From Telmatactis stephensoni (taxonomy: Eukaryota > Cnidaria > Anthozoa > Actiniaria > Isophelliidae): DNA of 64,000 nucleotides. Of this stretch, positions 19,741-38,931 are shown piece by piece. Every line of letters begins with the position of its first letter. Position 1 is the stretch's first letter. The stretch is taken from contig JALIZF010001785.1 of NCBI GenBank assembly GCA_029948255.1, positions 620,001-684,000 on the forward strand. The letters run 5' to 3'. Both the position numbers and the translations under genes were made by a program. The notes below the pieces were generated by a model. It searched no databases. It was not told where the DNA came from and saw nothing but the letters and a program-made list of their open reading frames with translations.

Positions 19741-20593
19741 ACAACAAGAAAAAGGCTAAGCATCTGCTAATATACGGTAAGATGACACCGCGGCAAAACG
19801 ATTGCGCATGCGTGAGTTTCGCGTGGAACCACAGGAATCCCAAGCAATATCAGTTTTAGAATCGTTTTCTTTAGATTTTCCCATATCATAATTTTAAGCT
19901 TAATTTTGAGCACGGGAGAAAACAGAAAAGTACTGGAAGAAAAAGGCAGGCAATAGAATATACTATAAAGTCCTTGACCTCAGTTTTTTGGACTGAATTT
20001 GGCTTCTGTGGCTTGAGTTTCGCCAGCAAAGTTTTGTTTGTTTGACTGGCGAATGTTTTCATTGAGGTCAACATTGAGGAGGACTGGGGAGGCACGCATG
20101 CGTGGTACATTTTACCGAAGTGTCCAGTCTCTCTCGTTTAGTTGTGAACAGAGATTTTCGCGGGAACGTTAAATCTACAACAACTTCAACAGCTAGTTTT
20201 ACAAACGCTTTGACGAGCACGCAAAGCACTTTCTAGCAGTATTATCACCGTTGGTGCTTTCACATGATTTCAATTCGACCATGTCGGCTGCACAATGTTG
20301 CTTCAGTGGATAGACGATAACAGGATTTTACTTAAACGTTTATAAAGATACGAGTATATCCTAAAATCAATTCAAATCAATCAATTTTCAGAGCTTTTGA
20401 TATTTTATTCAATTTCCGGTAAATGATACTCGGTGCAAGAGAAACATAAATACTCAGTGACTTCATAGATTTATGAGGTACATACAACCATGCAAGAACT
20501 GAAAACACATGATAAATATTACTTTTACTGATTGTGCAGTATTTACTTTTACTATTGTGTTATTTAGTATTATTTATGGTTCATCTGCATACT

Positions 20594-23415
<2,822 letters not shown>

Positions 23416-23868
23416 AATGGGTGATGTACTATACGGCACCTTTTTGACAAAGTATACGTTAAGATTCTTCGTCGAAGGCAAATGGTGAAAATTTTATCAG
23501 TGTCATGGTTTTTGTATGGGTGGTTCCTGTTGGATGCTGATTGGTTCGTTGATCCGTAACGTCACTTTGTAGGGAAGACATCTGTCATTTCAGGGTCACG
23601 AAAATGCGAAGACAAATAGAAAATCCGTACATGTAAAACCACAAACAACACGAATTCTAAATATACAAATTGCAGTCATGTTTTGGTTTGTTTTCTTTGT
23701 CCTGTATAACCTTAAAAACAGCACATTCTTTCATTCAATGGAGACTCTTCATTGGATTCCCCTCAGGCCATCCCTGTTAAATATTTTATCGTACTCAGCC
23801 TACCCCCCTCAGTCTTAGTGGCCAACGCTGTTGTGGTGGACCAAAAACTGAGCAAAACAACAGTTGTG
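23416..23868. promoter_or_regulatory. Divergent promoter region, TUBA-4 / KLHL8-like
   Basis: The two genes face away from each other with about 450 bp between start codons. On the TUBA-4 side a weak TATA-like 'atacaaaaa' (plus 23509-23517) and CCAAT (plus 23540-23544) sit where the other tubulin genes have theirs. On the plus side an ATG at 23,738 opens a 26-codon upstream frame ending at 23,818, about 50 bp before the main start; it would be a uORF if transcription begins before it. Confidence 0.5.
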
Positions 23869-26800
23869 ATGGAAGCACATTTAGATTCTGTTATGGAGGG
23901 CTCTTTCGAAGAGCAGGGTGCTCATATTTCGTCCATTTACTCAATGCCTTCACATTGTCGACGAATTCTCGAAACGATGAACGCACACCGGAAAGAAAGT
24001 CTGAAACTTTGCGACGTCGTACTCCGTTTAGGCGAGACTCACATCCCCTCACACAAAGCAGTGCTCGCTTCTTGTAGTTCGTATTTCTACGCTATGTTCA
24101 ATGGAGAACTCTCTGAAAGCCGACAAAAAGTGGTGACCATGAAGGATATTGAGGCAGGAGTAATGGAGGCTCTCGTAGAATTTAGCTACACTGGAAATAT
24201 TGAAATAACTGTCGAAAATGTTCAAACGCTGCTGTCTACTGCATCTCTTGTACAATTTCACGAAGTTCGCGATCTTTGTTGCCAGTTTCTCGAAAGTCAA
24301 CTGGATCCTTCGAACTGCTTAGGGATCAGAAAGTTTACCGAAGCGTACGGCTGTTTGAAATTTTTAGAAACAGTAGACAAATACGTCTTGGAAAACTTCA
24401 CAAGTGTTCTAAAGTCAGAAGAATATGCACTGTTGCCAATGGAACTTTTGATCAAAGTCATTTCCAGTGATGACTTGAATGTTTTGCACGAAGAAGAAGT
24501 ATACGAGGCAGTTATGACTTGGATTCGACATGATTTAAACAACAGAGTTAGTAAACTACCTTCCCTGATTCGATTTGTTCGTATGCCACTAGTCTCGAAG
24601 CACTACCTCTTGAACCGCATCGATTCTGATAGTCTAGTTCGCTCGAATTTAACTTGCAGAGACATGTTAGACGAAGCTAAAAATTATCACCTTCTACCTG
24701 ATCAAAGAGCTCGATTTCGTTCTGATCGAATGAGACCGAGAAAAGCCATGATGGGTACACTGTTTGCTGTAGGTGGGAAAGAAGCTGGGGAAACAATATC
24801 GAATACAATGGAGAGCTTTAGGTAAGAATATTTCCTCATTTGATCGGCACTTCATATCAGAGATTATAAACTGTACATCATACCTTCTCTTTCTGAAAAC
24901 TCTGTTAGCACTTTAATCGGGGTCAAATCAATGTTTTCGGTAGTTAAATTCAGTTTAAATTAGCAAAGTTCATTGTATTCGACCCTTAGCTTTATTCCTG
25001 GCAGAAAGCCAATATTTGAAAGCCTAAATGTATGACAAATTATCGATGAAATCTTGTCTGTTGTGTTATTACTAGCTGTATTTCACTAAAACTACAATGC
25101 ACAAATATTGCAGGATGCTTATTAATGAACGTGGTATTTTGTAGGAAAAACGGGTTAGAATTTCAGGAAGTCCCACTTATCTTTGCCCACCAAAGAATGA
25201 GAAATTGTATCGACTATTGTGTTTTCTGTGGTCTATGGCACTAGTCTTCTGAATATTACATATTTTTCAAAATGCTTTTTCACAGGGGCTTATTCATTTA
25301 TTTATGGTAACTTGGGGAGGGGGGAGGGGTATTCAAAAAAATGACCTTGAAAATGGGGGGACTTATGTGAAAGAGGGGGGAGGTTAGACTATTTGAGCAG
25401 GGGTCAGTAGCTAAAGCAGAGGGAGGGAGAGAGGGAGGGAGGGAGGGAGGGAGGGAGGGAGAGAGGGAGGGATAGAGGGAGCTTATTCAAAATTAGTTCT
25501 GCCGATGAGGGGTTGGGGGCTGACATTAAGGAAGCTTATTTGAACCAGGTAGTTTATTGTCATTTACAGTATGTTGTTGGGAACTATTCAATACATTTTT
25601 CTCTGAGTGATTTTTAAAATTGATAATTGCCAACTTAGTTCACTTCCATATTTTAATTACAATTTTATACTAATGAACCTTGTCCTCTCACATTTGTTTA
25701 AAACTGGGATAGACACTGACCTCAGGTCCAGACTTAGGGGAGGGGTGCACCCTCTATCCTGAGATGGCTTTTGGCCATTTTCTTCTAGTAGATACTTTAC
25801 CAAAATATCCTCTGGATGATTTCCTGTTTCTATAATACTGCAGCCCTCATGAAGGATATTCTTGGTTCTGCCCCTCAACCCCTCTTTTGATCTTTCAGCC
25901 TTCAATCCAATAAATGGCAGGAGTCAGCATCCCTCAATGTGCCTCGTCAACAGCTTGGAGTGGGAAGCATTGGTAAAAGACTATATGCCTGTTGGTGGTT
26001 CAGATGGATTTACCAGACTTAGTTCTGTTGAGACTTTCAATCCAGAAACAAACAAATGGACTTATGTTAAGCCTCTCAACACAAGCAGATCTGGTGTTGG
26101 GCTGGGTGTTATTGGTGAAACTCTGTATGCCTTAGGTGGATACGATGGGAGGTCATGCTTGAAGACAGTGGAGAGATATGACCCCCAAGTTGATACATGG
26201 AGTAGTGTAGCTTCAATAAATGTCACAAGAAGCTTTCCAGGTAAGCTTTTTAAATGTTAATAATTGAAGGGCTGTCCATTAAAATGGCCTAAGTGACTTT
26301 TGTTGTGCAGGTGTTGATATTTTACCTTAGGAAAGGCATTAGTAACATCATTTTGGACCATTTGAGAGAATTTGAAAAAAAATCATCAAAAACATCACTT
26401 AAGCCATTTTCATGTGCACCCCTTCAAATTATAGTTTCTGTGCAGACTATATGAAATTAAATGAAAAGGAAAGAAAAGAAAAGAAAAGAAAGAGTGAAAA
26501 CTTATTGAACAAAGTATTCCATACAGCAGAAAAAGCCAATGATTGATGTTAAACACACACACATTATATGGTCCAAATAATTTGGGAATTTTTCGTATTA
26601 TACTCCTATTCCCCAATAACACTGTCAGTGTTGATTTTGAACCCCCCTTCAAGAATTACACGGAGGGAAGTGTTAAAATTAGGTAAAGTTGTGAGCCTGT
26701 AATATCAGTTCACATGATCACTTGTGATTGTACTTTTTGCAGGTATTGCTGAAGTTGGTGGCCGTCTATTTGTGATTGGTGGCAATGATGGAGTTTCATT

Positions 26801-27194
26801 TTTAAATTCGGTAGAATGTTATGATCCTCTAAGTAACAAATGGATGCAGGTTTCTCCAATGAGTCATGCTCGTGCTGGAATTGGGGCAGCAGCCCTTGAT
26901 GGAACTTTGTTTGCTGTTGGTGGCTTTGATGGAATGCAAAGACTTGATGTTGTTGAAATGTATGAAACACGTATGAATACTTGGACTGAGGCAACACCTC
27001 TCAAGTCCTGCCGAGATGGGGTTTGTGTAACTACCTACGGTTGTTGGATATATGCTGTAGGAGGTATTGATGGACCTTCCTATTTAAACACTGTGGAAGC
27101 CTATGATCCAAAGACTGACACTTGGGAAGAAATGCCACCAATGTCAAAATGCAGAGCAGCAGCTGGTGTAGCAGTGTTACTTCCACATTTATGA
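23869..27194 (+). CDS. KLHL8-like BTB-BACK-kelch protein
   Basis: Probable substrate adaptor of a cullin-3 ubiquitin ligase: the BTB domain binds CUL3 and the kelch propeller binds the substrate. Exons are 23869-24821, 25899-26240 and 26743-27194 with GT-AG introns. BTB lies at about residues 37-140 ('LCDVVLRLG', 'SSYFYAMFNGELSESRQ'), then BACK, then six kelch repeats, each with a GG doublet and a later W. The C-terminal repeat ('YLNTVEAYDP') and 'CRDMLDEAKNYHL' resemble vertebrate KLHL8 most, from memory. Exon 2 has one surplus c at 25,988-25,989 ('tatgcctgttgg'). Skipping it restores the repeat and gives 1,746 nt, exactly 581 codons plus stop. Start chosen as the first in-frame ATG before BTB. 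Poly(A) signal at 27,342. Confidence 0.88.
25313..25480. repeat. G-rich purine tract in KLHL8-like intron 1
   Basis: 'ggggaggggggaggggt' at 25,313-25,329 is followed by a (GGGA)n stretch at about 25,421-25,475. Runs of four or more G with one-base loops could form a G-quadruplex on the coding strand. Confidence 0.8.
26265..26426. mobile_element. MITE copy 1 in KLHL8-like intron 2
   Basis: Ends 'tgaagggctg' and 'ccccttca' are inverted, with inner arms 'aaaatggcctaagtgac' and 'cacttaagccatttt'. The same family occurs at 53,472-53,626. Confidence 0.7.
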
Positions 27195-27341
27195 TAATGT
27201 TTGGAATTTTCAAAAACTTTAAATTCCAAGACAACTGAACCCTTGTATTGGAATCTTTTGTATGCTGTGGTTTGAAATTACTTTTGGTTTGAAAATTTGC
27301 AAGCCAGTATGATGTATATTTTTTATTGTTCCAGATTATGT

Positions 27342-27347
27342 AATAAA
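27342..27347 (+). terminator. KLHL8-like poly(A) signal AATAAA
   Basis: First AATAAA about 150 bp after the stop. More A-rich candidates follow near 27,375. Confidence 0.55.
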
Positions 27348-27349
27348 AA

Positions 27350-28165
27350 AGTCAAACATTTTCAAATCAAAAATAAAATTTTCAATCACAGCATGTTTTG
27401 ATGTGGGTTACCATTAATAGTTCTCTAATCCAGAAGCTGTATCCAGTGCTGTAGATAATTTTTGTTGGGTAAATTGAGTGTACATATTAAGAATGGTTTT
27501 GGTACTTTTACTTTTTTGTTGCACACTTATTTTGTCTGCACTCTAAGGGCAAATTTAATTCAAAAAGGTATAAAAATAAACCATGAAACATTTGTATGGC
27601 ATGGTCATGTGATTCGATTTTCTTTATTCAGACACCAATATTGACAGTTTTTGTATTTTCACACAATTAAGTAGTTTCACTTCACTCTCACTTTTGGAAG
27701 TACTGTAGACAGATGGACACAAAAATGGGGGAGAAAAACAGTACACGTCACATACTCTTATGATAAATGTCCCATTTGTAATTCATTCAGCTTTGAAATG
27801 GAACCAATTCTGAACTAAGATGGAGAATTCCAATTTCTCATTGGGTTTTTGGCATAGTAGGAGCAAATGAGAATAACTGCTATGCCTCTTCCGTCAACCT
27901 TCCAGAAACCACCAGATTTGCCTCTGGAACGAGTTTGGTTTTTACCTGTATCAAAGCCAGCTGCTTCTAAACAGCACTGATAATTAATTCAGTACTTTCA
28001 TGGAAAAAAGGTAAAGGTAATAACTTACTTTTAAGTATCATTTCCCATTTTTTTCCATTAATAAGATATTAAAATATTCTTTAAGACTTAATGTACTTGA
28101 ACATCCACCCTCCCTAAAATGACTCAAACCATTGACCTCAAAAAATACACAAACAATGGCTCAAA
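27350..28165. other. Convergent spacer, KLHL8-like / TUBA-5
   Basis: No gene or clear repeat is seen. The two genes converge here and their 3' ends are about 1 kb apart. Confidence 0.55.
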
Positions 28166-28168
28166 GAT

Positions 28169-28174
28169 TTTATT
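28169..28174 (-). terminator. TUBA-5 poly(A) signal AATAAA
   Basis: 'tttatt' on the plus strand, 51 bp beyond the stop, at almost the same distance as in TUBA-1. Confidence 0.6.
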
Positions 28175-28224
28175 TCATGATTTTAACTGACATGCTCAAT
28201 CAAAAACAGGAATAATGAAAAAGA

Positions 28225-30373
<2,149 letters not shown>

Positions 30374-31700
30374 GATCGTATCTTTTTACGAGGGAAGATT
30401 TCAAAGAGGAAAACAAGTTTTTTCACAAAATTTGCGATGTCACAAATATACGGCGTCACGACAATTTGCTTGCTCGCATGCAATGGTAGTCTCACACGTG
30501 ACCTGCCAGATAGAACTTTTGCTTTGAACACTGATTGGATAATTTTCGAATACGTCATAATACGTTTTTTGCGCTACGGAAACTCGCGCTTAGGCCTAGT
30601 CTCCCTCGCAGCCGCTCCTAGTGTCGTCACGCAAGGATTCCTCCCTAAGACTAGCTTAGGCCCAGCCAGTCAGACGTCGAACTTTTGCCGCGTCGAATCT
30701 AATGGTCTAGAACATCAATGAAGACCGTCTAGTTATCCATTATTGTTTTCAATGCATTTTACTCGGCAAAAGCTCGACGTTTGAACTGGGCCTTACTCAG
30801 CACAAATTTTGAGCAATCTGGAGATTTTCCGAGGAAATCAACCGGGACATTGTTTTTGGTTGAATTCCACGCCTCATGGTTCTTTGTTTCTTAACTCAAA
30901 ATTGTCTGACTTTTCATTTACTCTTGTTGACTTTTTGACCATTTTAAGATTTACCCGACTTTTCAAGGTCAGTCGAACACACCCACCGCTTCTCAGTAGG
31001 GATGGTCTAAAAATTAAAATAAGGGACATTTTTTTCAAAACATTTGGGTGATCGAATACCAAAGGTGAAAAAAGAATCCTGTTTCAACAGGTTTGAATTT
31101 CAAACAAGGGTGTCCCTCTCTCCTTTCTCTTCCCTATATATATGGCCATCACTATTTTTTTTCGTTTCCTATCAGTGATTGCATCAATTTGAAAACTGAA
31201 TTTGTGTAGCGTTTATGCCCAGGGACCCAGTACCATTGAAACAACCGTAAAAAGGGATTCATAAATGCAGTTACAGAATCTCTATTTTGTCATATGCCCG
31301 CGCGCGCTATAAAGAAAAGCTTCGAAAATAGTCAGGTGACTGGGCACATATGGATTTTCGAAACGTATTCAGACGCGGACGCGCGTGCGTCGAAAAATGT
31401 GAACTAGTAAAATGATCAAAAAACATTTGACTCGGTCGGTATACGGCATGACCTCGAGCAAAATATTTTCCCATCCGGCCTTCCCGTGCTATTTACGCAG
31501 GAGTTATACACTTTTGACTCTTAGACTGTCACTTGATTAGAAATATATATCCAAAAAATCTTGCTCTAGTATAGCTCTAAGAACTCACAACAACATATAA
31601 TAGTTTTCATTTCTGCTGACCGCAAACCATACTTCTAATTAACAATGTGCATGTAATGTATTTTGAGAGCAAAAGAAAACCACACCTTGTTTAGGATAAA
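30374..31700. other. Spacer between TUBA-5 and TUBA-6
   Basis: No gene is seen. A CCAAT box (plus 30534-30538, 'attgg') about 160 bp before the TUBA-5 ATG may belong to its promoter. A Harbinger-like MITE lies at 30,659-30,792. The remainder is unremarkable AT-rich DNA. Confidence 0.55.
30659..30792. mobile_element. Harbinger-like MITE with TTA target duplication
   Basis: A 134-bp element with inverted ends 'ggcccag' and 'ctgggcc'. Longer imperfect arms run through 'gacgtcgaacttttgccg' and 'cggcaaaagctcgacgt'. It is flanked on both sides by TTA (30,656-30,658 and 30,793-30,795). Three-bp TWA duplications with GG-starting ends are typical of PIF/Harbinger elements. It has no coding content and would depend on a transposase elsewhere. 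Confidence 0.8.
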
Positions 31701-31706
31701 AAAGAC

Positions 31707-31712
31707 TTTATT
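31707..31712 (-). terminator. TUBA-6 poly(A) signal AATAAA
   Basis: 'tttatt' on the plus strand, about 64 bp past the TUBA-6 stop. Confidence 0.55.
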
Positions 31713-31775
31713 CCGGTAAAAAAGATAAGTATACAATAAAAAGTAAAAGGACAATCCTGAGGAAATTGGAGATGT

Positions 31776-33805
<2,030 letters not shown>

Positions 33806-34590
33806 GTTGAATGAATTGAAATATCAATAGAAGGAAGGAAAAAAAAGTTTTTTTTTCGTGAAAAAGAAAGACTCCGCTGAAGTAACGTCTTCACACAGCA
33901 GTTGAATCTTGAAGATGAAAAGTCGTTGCGATGGCGATGATTCATACGTCACTAGCTGAATGATGACATCATCCAACAAACAAACAAACAACCTGGAAAC
34001 AAACGGCAAAACAAATAAAGAAACGAAAGCCCCACAAACGAACAGGCCACTTTTTCATGCTTTTTTGCTAAAATTTACATATTCGAACTTATATCATTCT
34101 AGTTTTTCACTTTTACATTATCTTTAGGAACGTTCGATCAAAGGTTAATGTTTTTCGCGCGTTTTTCTGCATATGGAACAAGTTTTTCAAACCGGTTAGA
34201 CTGGTTGTGCGCAGTCCGCGTGATCAAATTCGCGCCAAATTTCCAGATTTTCATTTCTCGCACCCACAAGGGCAACACTGTCTTTTAGGTTTTAGGAAAG
34301 GGCTAAAATGTGAGTAATTTTCATTCCAATTTATTATATATAAACTATACATCAAGCTAGACTATATGCTGAGCTCCTAATTATTTTTTAGTGATTTTTC
34401 AAACATTTTAGCGCACACAAAAGACCGCAGAGCAAAAAGCGAGCGGGTGGGGTTTTCTCCCTTTCTCCCTTTTTCTCCTATTATGGAGCTCCACTTTCAG
34501 TTTGACTGCTTGTGCTCCGCTAAAATTTGTATTCTCGGTTCGAAGAAATAAGAAAGTTATTGAACAAATTGAGCAACCGAGTTTATAATT
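33806..34590. other. Spacer between TUBA-6 and POLD2
   Basis: No gene is seen. It includes the presumed TUBA-6 promoter; 'tgacatca' near 33,963 is a weak CRE-like candidate. It ends in the POLD2 3' flank. Confidence 0.5.
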
Positions 34591-34596
34591 TTGTTA

Positions 34597-34602
34597 TTTA
34601 TT
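34597..34602 (-). terminator. POLD2 poly(A) signal AATAAA
   Basis: 'tttatt' on the plus strand, 71 bp beyond the POLD2 stop codon. Confidence 0.55.
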
Positions 34603-34672
34603 TGACGGAACTGCTTCGCCTTTACAAGTGAACTCTTCCGTGCGTGAAATATTTCAAGTCGGTAAACACGGT

Positions 34673-37600
34673 CTATAATTCCATTGGTTCATCTCCGGCA
34701 TTGTCTACATCTTTCTTTAAATTCAGAGAAGACACCATCTTCAATGGCCTGCATGTTAGTGTACGTAAATTAACTAATACACAGGTTTTGCTGGTAGAAA
34801 AGTCAGGAACCATCACAAGAAGAATCTTTTGGCCAGTTGGACCTATAAAATATCAGCACATCACAGATTAGTGCAAAAACAAAAACAGAAAACAACAACA
34901 ATAAAAAAAAAAAAAAGAAAATAACAACAAGAAAATCATAAAACATAATGTTAGATACATGCTCACCATTCATGATTTTAGTTTGATATTTGGGTTGGTT
35001 GCCTACAAAATACACATGTGGGCACTTGTCCAGAATGAATGGATCTTCATCATAATATGGATAGCATCCTGGAATGTCAAATAATAATATACATAAGAGA
35101 TGACAGCCATAATCCTCCAGAGTATTTTCCCAAACATAGTGTAGTTCTGTTTAAACATGTGGGTGCGGACTCAAAATTGAATCATGGACCTCACCCTATG
35201 GACAAGAGTACAGTTCAACATCCCATAAGGCAACACCATTAGGACCAGGAATTGGTGTCTGCTTACACAAGGTGTGCACTTATGAGAAATTAAAAATGAA
35301 GAGTTTGCCAGGAGAAGGGAGCAAGAGTTGCTGACCACTTATGGGAGGTGTCTGTGAGTGGTGGTTTGACTGCATCAGCTTTTAAATACACTGCCTTAGT
35401 ACAGGATACACCCATAATTTTCCAAAAAGGGCCAAATGTACAAGCTGGAATACTCTATCAAACTCCTTATACTCCTGGTGAAAATTTGTCTTTTACAGTA
35501 TACATAAGTACTACATTTAGCTAGGAGGGTGTGCCTTATAGCCAATTCATCAGTGCTGTCACTGAAGTGTTGCAAAAATAGGACCTTTTGCTTATTGCAT
35601 ATAATTTATATACAATAAATTCTTACCTAAAGTGTCAGGAGCAGTAGGGGCAATATGACCACTTAGCATATTTTGTTCCAGGATCTTCATGTTATCCTCA
35701 TGCGTTGTTACACGATAGATATCATTAACATTTTGTCCTGATGTACCAAGAACTCTAAAAATATGACATCCACACAATCATTGAAAAGCTTGAACAACAC
35801 TCTTATGTGGAAAAATAAAGGCTAAAAATTCAGCTGTCTCGCAATGAAGACCTCATTTTATAGGACATAATGTAGGGCAGCTATATTTGCAGGCTGTGGC
35901 AAATAGAAAATGCTAGATAGATTAGAAGAGAAAGTTTTAGCTAATCCATTTTAAGGTCCTTTCAAATTCAATCCCTTTAAATATTCATTTCCTGGGGATG
36001 ACCATTAAGCTCCATCAAATGACCAAACCCTTGAATTACTCCTATTCTTACCTGAGTCCACCTATTGATGCCTCATAAGGGTTGGTCACACTCTGCATTG
36101 TTGGATAAGCAATGGCTTTAGGAAACATACAAGGATGAAGGGGCTGCTGGGGCAGGGTGTGGTTTGTTGGATCAAATTCACCAGGCATGACATCTACAGG
36201 AATGCATTCCTACAAGGAATAGACATGAAAAATGTTCTCTGTTAGTGGATGTACATGACGAGCTAATGCAGATAATATGGATCAAAAGGAAGTCAATGCA
36301 GAACAACACTGAAGGTCTGTATATGCAAGGAGTAGGACCCTTCAGAAATTAGCTTCTCAACCTAGTTGTTTCTTGCATGGAAAATTCAAAAATACTTTAG
36401 AGGCATATTTGAAATATATTGCCATATGAAGCTATTAAGAATGCAATGCAAAAAACCTGGATGCATTTATTTGGCCTTAGCATATACTTACAGCCAGCTG
36501 CAATACAAAGTTATCTAGCTCTTTCACAGCTCCCACAGTAGCAGCAACAATATTCCTTGTCAAATATTTAGCCTAGAGGAGACAGAGATATATTGTTAAT
36601 GTATACTAAGAACAATGCTAATGCACTGATAAATTACAATCATAAAAATCATACCTTAGCTTCACTTTCTTTATCTTGTGTACATGAACTAAGTGAATTG
36701 CCAGCAATAATAACCCTTACAATTTTAGAGCAAGACTCTTGATCCTGATAACAAAGACAAAGTACTATTATATCAGTTTTATGTGATCACAATTAGCCTG
36801 TGTACAGCCATACCACACCCCTTTCCTGTGGGGAAATTTTTGTGGGGGAAGGGGGGGGGGGGAACTTGCATTCTCCTCTCACATTGTTCCCTGTTGGGAG
36901 AGTGGTGGGGAATGGTTGTATACAGGTTAGACCAGAATCATTTATGCACCTGAATACTACCAAGCTCTCCTGTGATTAAATCAGTAAGCATTTGAAGACT
37001 TAACATATCTTGGCTTTCATCACCAAATCCAAGACCTGATATCAGTGCTAAATATCTGAGGCAGAGGAAGAGAAGAATATTAGACAATCACACACTTTCA
37101 CATTTGACTTCCAATAAATAAATTAATAATCAGATTTAAAATAGTTTGACACTAGAAATCTTAAAGTAGAGGTAAAGAGTCTTCATTTTACATTCGTAGC
37201 TCATAATAGTCACAAATTGACTAATAACTTGAGGATGATGGTGTGCTCATTTTACCCTCTCTCTCCATCAGTGCTCCATTTCACAGGTATTTAAAGCTAA
37301 TTAAAGCCACAGAGAAAGGAAAGAAGTCAAAACAAGGATGCAAGGTCACTGGGAATCGAACTTGGGACCTCTTAGTCTCCAAGCCATGTTTAGTCTGGTC
37401 ATACAACACTCTCTCACCACACATGGCTGCTGGAGGAAATTTTGCTCTTTTATTGCTGGTATATTAAGTACCTGTCTTCACCATCAACCATCTCTTTGTC
37501 TAACTCAGGAGCTGCTTGATATGGTAGTCCACTAAAAGAAATACTTTCCACATGGAATTTCCCTTCATCTGTGGTGTGTCCTTTTAATGCAATCACAGTA

Positions 37601-38581
37601 CCTAAAAACCAAAACACTAGTTTAAATTCAAATTTGAGGTGTAAGCAGATAGGTCTCACAAGAAGGAGCTATTCTTAAAATTTTGCTTATCATATCACTC
37701 TTCTCCCCCCCCAAAAAAAAGAATTGTATAAGAGAACATTATTTTTTGCTTGATAATTACCACTGATTGAAAGTCCAACGGAAATATCTCCTGTCAAAAC
37801 TACTCTCTGTGTTTCATCTTCCATGACAAGTATATCTTCTTCATCTGTGTATTTTGCTTGAACTGGTTGAATAAGTAGATTTTCCTGTGTGAAGGAAAAA
37901 TATAATTGAATTGATGATGATGATGATGATGAATGATTATTGTTATCATATCAGTGATGGTTAATAGTTTCATTATAATTATAATTCATATTTATCCTTA
38001 CTTCTGCACTTATTTCCTTGAGTACGCAAGGCTTCAGTTCCATCTTCTTGAAAAGTGTACCAACAATGATGCACTGTTCATCAAGTTTCAGCTCTGATAA
38101 CTTCCTTATGGGCAAAGAACTCCCTACAAACAACAAATAAAAATAAGTAGCATTCCATAGTTTAACAGCATATTTATAAGGGATTTCCTACAAGATGGAA
38201 TAATTAAAGTATCATCTAAAATAGCATAAACAGAAATTTTAATGAATCTCTGATGCTGTATTTTTGGATAAGTGTCGGAGTTTTCTCTTCATTTTTGGAC
38301 GTGTCTTTTACCACGCTTTAAGACTTACCCCATTCTCTTCTTGCTGCAGCAGCAAGTTTCTTTCTCAATGTCATCAATCGAACAGCATATAACTGTGCAT
38401 ATTGACGACGAAATGACTTATCTTTCAAACGAAAGCGTTCACTGTGGTTTGAGTACGAACAACTTGCTCTCTCTAAACGATCTGCTTCTTCAGTTCCATC
38501 AGAAATTTCGCTTGGTTCGGAAAGAAGAACTTCTGCCTTGAGTGCTGTGCATTTTTTATCGAGATTTTCCGCAGTAAACAT
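34673..38581 (-). CDS. DNA polymerase delta subunit 2 (p50)
   Basis: B-subunit of replicative polymerase delta; it links the catalytic subunit to the other accessory subunits in the nucleus. Eleven exons: 38329-38581, 38002-38123, 37761-37884, 37472-37601, 36950-37055, 36655-36744, 36492-36572, 36052-36209, 35627-35754, 34967-35068 and 34673-34842. All junctions are GT-AG and the sum, 1,464 nt, is 487 codons plus stop (human is 469). Family landmarks in order: '[13 protein letters not shown]', 'CIIVGTLFK', '[10 protein letters not shown]', '[10 protein letters not shown]', '[12 protein letters not shown]', '[13 protein letters not shown]', 'APTAPDTLG' and '[11 protein letters not shown]'. These span the OB fold and the catalytically dead phosphoesterase domain. 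It is divergent from SMYD3, with an E2F-like site 54 bp before the ATG. Confidence 0.95.
37338..37400 (-). repeat. tRNA-like SINE remnant in POLD2 intron 4
   Basis: 'gggaatcgaacttgggacc' is a reversed B-box-like stretch, followed by 'ctccaagccatg', like the reverse of an anticodon arm. Only part of a tRNA fold is present, so a SINE relic is likelier than a tRNA gene. Confidence 0.4.
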
Positions 38582-38931
38582 TTTACAATAGAGATTTCAA
38601 TCCCTTACTTCCTTTTCGTGTTTATTTCACCCTCTTTCCCGCCAAATTTATTTGCTACAACGCTGACCATGTGAGTCTGCTGACGCTTGGATGCGCATGC
38701 GTCAATAAAAAACGCTTTTTAAGAAAATCAACAAAGGTTATTTATGTAGAAGGAAATTTCTTTAAAACAAAAAAAACATTGAAATTACTTGTTATTCTGA
38801 TAATTTTCAAATTTTCTTAGTTTATTATATATTTCAAAAAGTTTTGCGATTATTGAGCCTGCGATCAAGCTATTAGTGCCAGTTCCCTACCGCGCTAAGT
38901 TGAAGGAAGTTGAATGTGAAAGAAGAAAAAC
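38582..38931. promoter_or_regulatory. Bidirectional promoter, POLD2 / SMYD3
   Basis: Only 350 bp separates the two start codons. TTTCCCGCC at 38,635-38,643 is a classic E2F core, fitting a replication gene induced at S phase. TGCGCATGCG at 38,692-38,701 matches the NRF1 palindrome core. No TATA box is seen on either side, as is common in divergent housekeeping promoters. Confidence 0.6.

Larger units (their letters stand above)
18820..20590. other. Spacer between TUBA-3 and TUBA-4
   Basis: No gene is seen. It contains a foldback at 19,014-19,163 and a compound microsatellite at 19,617-19,740. The rest is unlike the spacers of TUBA-1 and TUBA-2, so the duplicated unit on this side was different or older. 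Confidence 0.6.

Noticed and set aside
24049..24542. Minus-strand frames inside KLHL8-like exon 1
   Set aside because: Antisense shadows of the BTB and BACK coding sequence.
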